This document shows positions 61,944 through 64,000 of a stretch of DNA of 64,000 bases, in pieces (the stretch's first letter is position 1; every line of letters starts with the position of its first letter). A model generated the notes under the pieces. That model searched no databases, was not told where the DNA came from, and worked only from the letters and a program-made list of their open reading frames with translations. Source of the stretch: Pseudomonadota bacterium (GTDB taxonomy: Bacteria > Pseudomonadota > Gammaproteobacteria > Pseudomonadales > Oceanobacteraceae); contig JAIXHJ010000004.1 in assembly GCA_030145845.1 (NCBI GenBank), positions 307,235-371,234 of the forward strand, given 5' to 3'. The position numbers and the translations under genes are program-made.

Positions 61944-61961
61944 GTTACAGGAGAATGACAG
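61944..61961 (-). promoter_or_regulatory. Pho box upstream of PstS-like/OmpA gene
   Basis: On the minus strand CTGTCATTCTCCTGTAAC gives two CTGT repeats with an 11-base period, close to the E. coli Pho box CTGTCATAAATCTGTCAC. CATAAA follows after about eight bases as a likely -10. The arrangement fits PhoB activation. Confidence 0.78.
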
Positions 61962-62009
61962 GAATGGTACAAAAAGGTTAATAAAAACCTGATTGAGCGG
62001 TCAGGTGGT

Positions 62010-62660
62010 TTAATCTGCCTCGGTAATATGTGGCAGCACCGCATCGCGGTAACGTGACCGGGTCAGCATCTGCGCCATGCCACTCAGGGTTTCGTAGGGA
62101 TTATCCACCACCACGCTGTTGGCCAGCCAGGAAGGGATACCGCCCCCCGGCTCGGCATGTACCTGATACACCACATCCACCAGCCCACCCGGCCGGGGTG
62201 TGAACTCCCAGAAACCGGACATGGTGCGGATGCGCAGAAAGTCATCGTTATCCGGAAACGCTGCCGGACGGGCATCCATCTCAATGCGGATACGGTGACT
62301 GTCCGGGTCCTGGCTCAGATGACTGACAAATACACTGTCTCGGTCCGAGACCGGCCAGGGAGCATCGGTCACCATGTACAGCAGCTTGTCGTAATCCGAA
62401 TAGGACTCGATCACTTCCAGCGCCCGGCACTGGTAGATCCACTGCGGGCCCTGACGGGCATCCTCCACCAGCGCCACCAGTGAACTCAGCCGGCTGTGAA
62501 CCTGCATTTCGCCACGGAAAGCTTTCAGCGCAGAGCCCGGGACTTCGCGGGTATAAACACGGATGCCCTGTTCCCGGTCTTCGCGGCTCAGCGTCCAGTC
62601 ACCGGCCAGCACCGGCAGTGACACTGCCAGCCACAGACATACAAAGCCCAGATAACGCAT
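62010..62660 (-). CDS. START-domain exported protein
   Basis: A 216-residue protein with signal peptide MRYLGFVCLWLAVSLPVLAG and a START (lipid-transfer-like) domain (about residues 25-210). Landmarks are YQCRALEVIESYSDYDKLLY, TDAPWPVSDRDSVF and YQVHAEPGGGIPSWLAN. Similar proteins are common in marine gammaproteobacteria. A lipid or hydrophobic ligand is expected. ATG 62660 is preferred because it begins the signal peptide and has AGGTGG upstream. Confidence 0.8.
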   Translation of the reverse strand: MRYLGFVCLWLAVSLPVLAGDWTLSREDREQGIRVYTREVPGSALKAFRGEMQVHSRLSSLVALVEDARQGPQWIYQCRALEVIESYSDYDKLLYMVTDAPWPVSDRDSVFVSHLSQDPDSHRIRIEMDARPAAFPDNDDFLRIRTMSGFWEFTPRPGGLVDVVYQVHAEPGGGIPSWLANSVVVDNPYETLSGMAQMLTRSRYRDAVLPHITEAD

Positions 62661-62741
62661 AACCACCTGCCTGAATCCGTTTCCGCCAGCTTGCCCGGCT
62701 CCACCTGCCGCCTCAAGGTCCGCAGCAGACAACTGCGCTGC

Positions 62742-63038
62742 TCAGTGAGCACCCTGACAGTTGGGAGAGGCCGGCACACTGGCATCCTGCCACTCCGCCG
62801 GTGTAAACAGATGCAGGGCCAGTGCATGCACCGGACCGTCCAGTTCTTCGCTGAGCAGCTGATACACCTTCTGATGGCGGGCCACCGGACGCAGTCCGCT
62901 GAAGGCTTCACTGACCAGAATCAGCTTGAAATGTGAATCCGTCGCCGGACCGGCATGCATATGGCTTTCGTTGATCAGCTCCAGATGCTGGGGGTCGAGA
63001 GCGGCCAGATGGCCCCTGATACTGTCGGCAATGCTCAT
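62742..63038 (-). CDS. bolA: BolA-family protein
   Basis: A 98-residue BolA protein. The family core HFKLILVSEAFSGLRPVARHQ is followed by HALALHLFTPAEW and the Cys in SPNCQG seen in BolA. It can ligate an Fe-S cluster with a monothiol glutaredoxin and acts in stress and morphology in E. coli. ATG 63038 is the start. Upstream of the START-domain gene in the same direction. Confidence 0.93.
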   Translation of the reverse strand: MSIADSIRGHLAALDPQHLELINESHMHAGPATDSHFKLILVSEAFSGLRPVARHQKVYQLLSEELDGPVHALALHLFTPAEWQDASVPASPNCQGAH

Positions 63039-63172
63039 ATAAAAACGCTCCGTAACACGCTGCAATAAGGCCGCTACTATAAAACACCCGGCCGCAGAAA
63101 TCCCGGTATTGCATCTGTCCCCTGTAAGCCTATACAGTACCGGGTTTCAGTAAACCAGACGGAAAAGTTTTC

Positions 63173-63838
63173 ATGCAGGATATCGATACTACCAGCACAC
63201 AGTCCCTGATTGACCGTTACTACGAGGAAGAAAAAGCCCAGCGCGAGCGCGAGCAGACCCTCGCAGCGCTGAATATGCGTCTCGATGCCAATGATCTGGC
63301 CATGCTGAATGTGATTGCCCGCCGCTTCCGTAAAACCCGCGACGAAGTCGCCCAGGAAGTGCTCTCCACTGCCCTGATTGATCTGTTCGCCCGCGTTGAA
63401 GCCGGTGAGCGCAAGCTGATGGCCCGCGATGCCGATGATGCAGCCCGTTCCATCGCCGACGATATTGCCGAAGAAAACGGTGTCGCCACGCCGGAGATCA
63501 AAACCGGTGTGTGGGCTAACCATGACCGCCAGATCACCAAGCTGGAGCGGAAAAAGGCCAAGCAGCAGGAACAGGAAGAAGCCGAGAAGAAGCAACTGCA
63601 GGCCGCACTGGCCGCAGCCGGTGGCGGTATGACCAGCACTGACACTGCCACCAGTGCAGAAGCGCCGGCCGATGCCGGCGACAAAAACACGACTGACAAT
63701 ACAGCAGAAGAGCATGAACGGCCGGCAGCAGCGATGTCTGCCGGCGAATCCGGAATGACGGCCACGGCTGTCACGGAAGAAGAAAGCGATGAAAGTGAAG
63801 ACGACACCGCCGCTCCGGTGTCGGTATTTGCCGGCTGA
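63173..63838 (+). CDS. Hypothetical protein with coiled coil and low-complexity tail
   Basis: A 221-residue soluble protein. An N-terminal helical part (about residues 10-150) is rich in charged residues and likely coiled coil (LERKKAKQQEQEEAEKKQL). The tail (about 150-221) is rich in Ala, Thr, Ser and acidic residues and probably disordered. No domain is recognised. Codon use and the upstream site look normal, and the frame is long and uninterrupted. Confidence 0.75.
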   Translation: MQDIDTTSTQSLIDRYYEEEKAQREREQTLAALNMRLDANDLAMLNVIARRFRKTRDEVAQEVLSTALIDLFARVEAGERKLMARDADDAARSIADDIAEENGVATPEIKTGVWANHDRQITKLERKKAKQQEQEEAEKKQLQAALAAAGGGMTSTDTATSAEAPADAGDKNTTDNTAEEHERPAAAMSAGESGMTATAVTEEESDESEDDTAAPVSVFAG

Positions 63839-63923
63839 GGTGCAGCCACTGCCGTAACGGTAAGGCCCGGTTCTGCCGTAATGCTGTTCACTTAAGCATT
63901 TGATGCACGAACGGGCTTTTAAG

Positions 63924-63960
63924 AAAATCCGGTATCAGAACCCTGATGCCGGATTTTTTT
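63924..63960 (+). terminator. Rho-independent terminator
   Basis: AAAATCCGGTATCAG and CTGATGCCGGATTTT pair with one G-U, with loop AACC, followed by a T-run. It lies 86 bases after the coiled-coil gene stop. Confidence 0.85.
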
Positions 63961-64000
63961 ATGCATTTTCAACAGTCCCTGCTCGATCTGAGCGATCTGT
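63961..64000 (+). CDS. Possible start of a further gene (partial)
   Basis: An ATG at 63961, right after the terminator T-run, opens a frame MHFQQSLLDLSDL that is still open at the window edge. Only 13 codons are visible and no ribosome-binding site is clear, so this is weak. Confidence 0.25.
   Translation, partial: MHFQQSLLDLSDL

Overview
The window looks like a chromosomal segment of a marine-type gammaproteobacterium, most like the Oceanospirillales/Pseudomonadales side of the class. I cannot name genus or species. The case rests on a PdhR-type regulator beside a LutABC-Dld lactate operon, a FabY-type ketoacyl synthase, a cbb3 oxidase locus followed by ccoGHIS and an Anr/FNR gene, and RlmF, GreB, TtcA, BolA, UPF0149 and DNAJ-related genes. 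Coding density is high. I saw no rRNA, tRNA, CRISPR array or intact insertion sequence.

Layout. 1-3.9 kb: a cytoplasmic PAS histidine kinase and an overlapping REC-PAS-GGDEF-EAL response regulator, the latter running off the left edge. 4.0-10.8 kb: a lactate oxidation operon (lutA-lutB-lutC-dld), divergent from pdhR, with two perfect PdhR-type palindromes between them. 10.9-15.6 kb: housekeeping and envelope genes (CPBP protease, rlmF, MarC, a secreted EF-hand protein, a beta-barrel protein). 15.7-20.0 kb: aceE-aceF, with a degenerate PdhR box upstream, so lactate oxidation to pyruvate and pyruvate oxidation to acetyl-CoA may share one pyruvate-sensing regulator. 20.6-25.3 kb: an AraC-type regulator divergent from fabY, then TsaA-like, TraB/GumN and DUF3127 genes.

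25.4-36.7 kb is a defence and conflict island: hicA-hicB, an AHH nuclease with an Imm11-like partner and a DUF6933 gene, and a type I (IC-like) restriction-modification operon. That operon carries three extra genes: a single-domain RelA/SpoT-like synthetase overlapping a small membrane-tailed protein between hsdM and hsdS, and a Fic protein between hsdS and hsdR. A decayed mrr gene closes the island. HsdS carries three TAEL repeats between its two recognition halves.

36.8-42.6 kb: a Fur-box-controlled operon for a TonB-dependent receptor, a PepSY membrane protein, a DUF2271 protein with a possible flavinylation motif, a DUF4198 protein and a membrane-anchored diflavin reductase. I read it as iron uptake with reduction at or beyond the inner membrane. 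42.7-53.6 kb: an ABM protein, an alpha/beta hydrolase, and ccoNOQP, ccoG, ccoHIS, a TauE/SafE-like gene and anr. 53.6-54.4 kb: a non-coding inverted-repeat element built of hairpins with GGA in the loop. 54.5-64 kb: mostly housekeeping genes (ttcA, greB, bolA, DNAJ-related) plus a PstS-like/OmpA fusion preceded by a good Pho box.

The strongest leads are the RelA/SpoT-like plus small membrane protein pair inside the hsd operon, the periplasmic redox iron operon, the GGA-hairpin element, and the shared PdhR circuit.
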